A stretch of 64,000 nucleotides of DNA from Semisulcospira habei (Eukaryota; Mollusca; Gastropoda; Semisulcospiridae), in the NCBI GenBank assembly GCA_036245525.1, contig BTPG01000003.1, positions 161,007,260 to 161,071,259 on the forward strand, read 5' to 3'. Each line of letters begins with the position of its first letter. Positions within the stretch are counted from its first letter, which is position 1. Positions 63,900 through 64,000 of this stretch are shown here, one piece after another. Both the position numbers and the translations under genes were made by a program. Under the pieces are notes generated by a model. The model was not told the origin of the DNA, searched no databases, and was given only the letters and a program-made list of their open reading frames with translations.

Positions 63900-64000
63900 G
63901 TAAGTACAAGGTCATAAACATGCTTTTTCTTATGGATATTTTGTCTTACAGTTTCTAGTCAGGATATTCTGTGAGGAGGCAGAGAGTCATTCATGTGATA
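63900..64000. other. Start of the next DCAF1 intron
   Basis: Begins GTAAGTACAAGG. No further exon is visible before the window ends. Confidence 0.7.

Overview
This is a piece of an animal nuclear genome, not a bacterial one. Eight small exons with GT/AG borders and consistent phases, all on the + strand, join into one 350-codon open frame (10043-63899). I recognise the product as the conserved N-terminal helical region of DCAF1 (VprBP), the substrate receptor of CRL4 ubiquitin ligases. The window starts and ends inside this gene. The mix of repeats (DIRS-type tyrosine-recombinase retrotransposons, RTE-like and I/Nimb-like LINEs, a hAT-like transposon) fits an invertebrate, most likely a mollusc; that placement is inference.

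Layout. 1-10042: unrecognised DNA, a gutted LINE joined to a 3' fragment of a DIRS-like element (e1), then a complete but RT-deleted DIRS-like element (e2) whose right end touches the first DCAF1 exon. 10145-16937: an intron with an old repeat, a lone DIRS ITR and a 5.2-kb non-coding element with TGT...ACA ends and a 5-bp target duplication. 17762-41735: a 24-kb intron made mostly of one DIRS-like element (E3, 17813 to about 40213) split by a LINE, which holds another DIRS fragment (3b), by a small TA-flanked DNA transposon, and by two near-identical full-length DIRS-like elements (e5, e6). 41875-57925: a 16-kb intron with a four-layer nest: LINE, DIRS-like e7, hAT-like transposon, full-length RTE-like LINE. 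58142-63796: shorter introns with a 162-bp repeat family, a fold-back element split by an RTE copy, and two LINE fragments.

The DIRS-like elements share one plan: inverted terminal repeats of about 200 bp, gag with an N-terminal Cys/His module, RT-RNase H followed by a Dam-like region, a tyrosine recombinase, and an internal complementary region (ICR) that carries the complement of both element ends. All copies lie in the same direction as DCAF1. The RTE-like LINE has an intact 1004-residue ORF, and the hAT-like transposase gene is open across three exons; these are the only mobile genes that look undamaged. No RNA genes, CRISPR arrays or bacterial features are visible. All repeat calls come from reading the sequence; no database search was possible.
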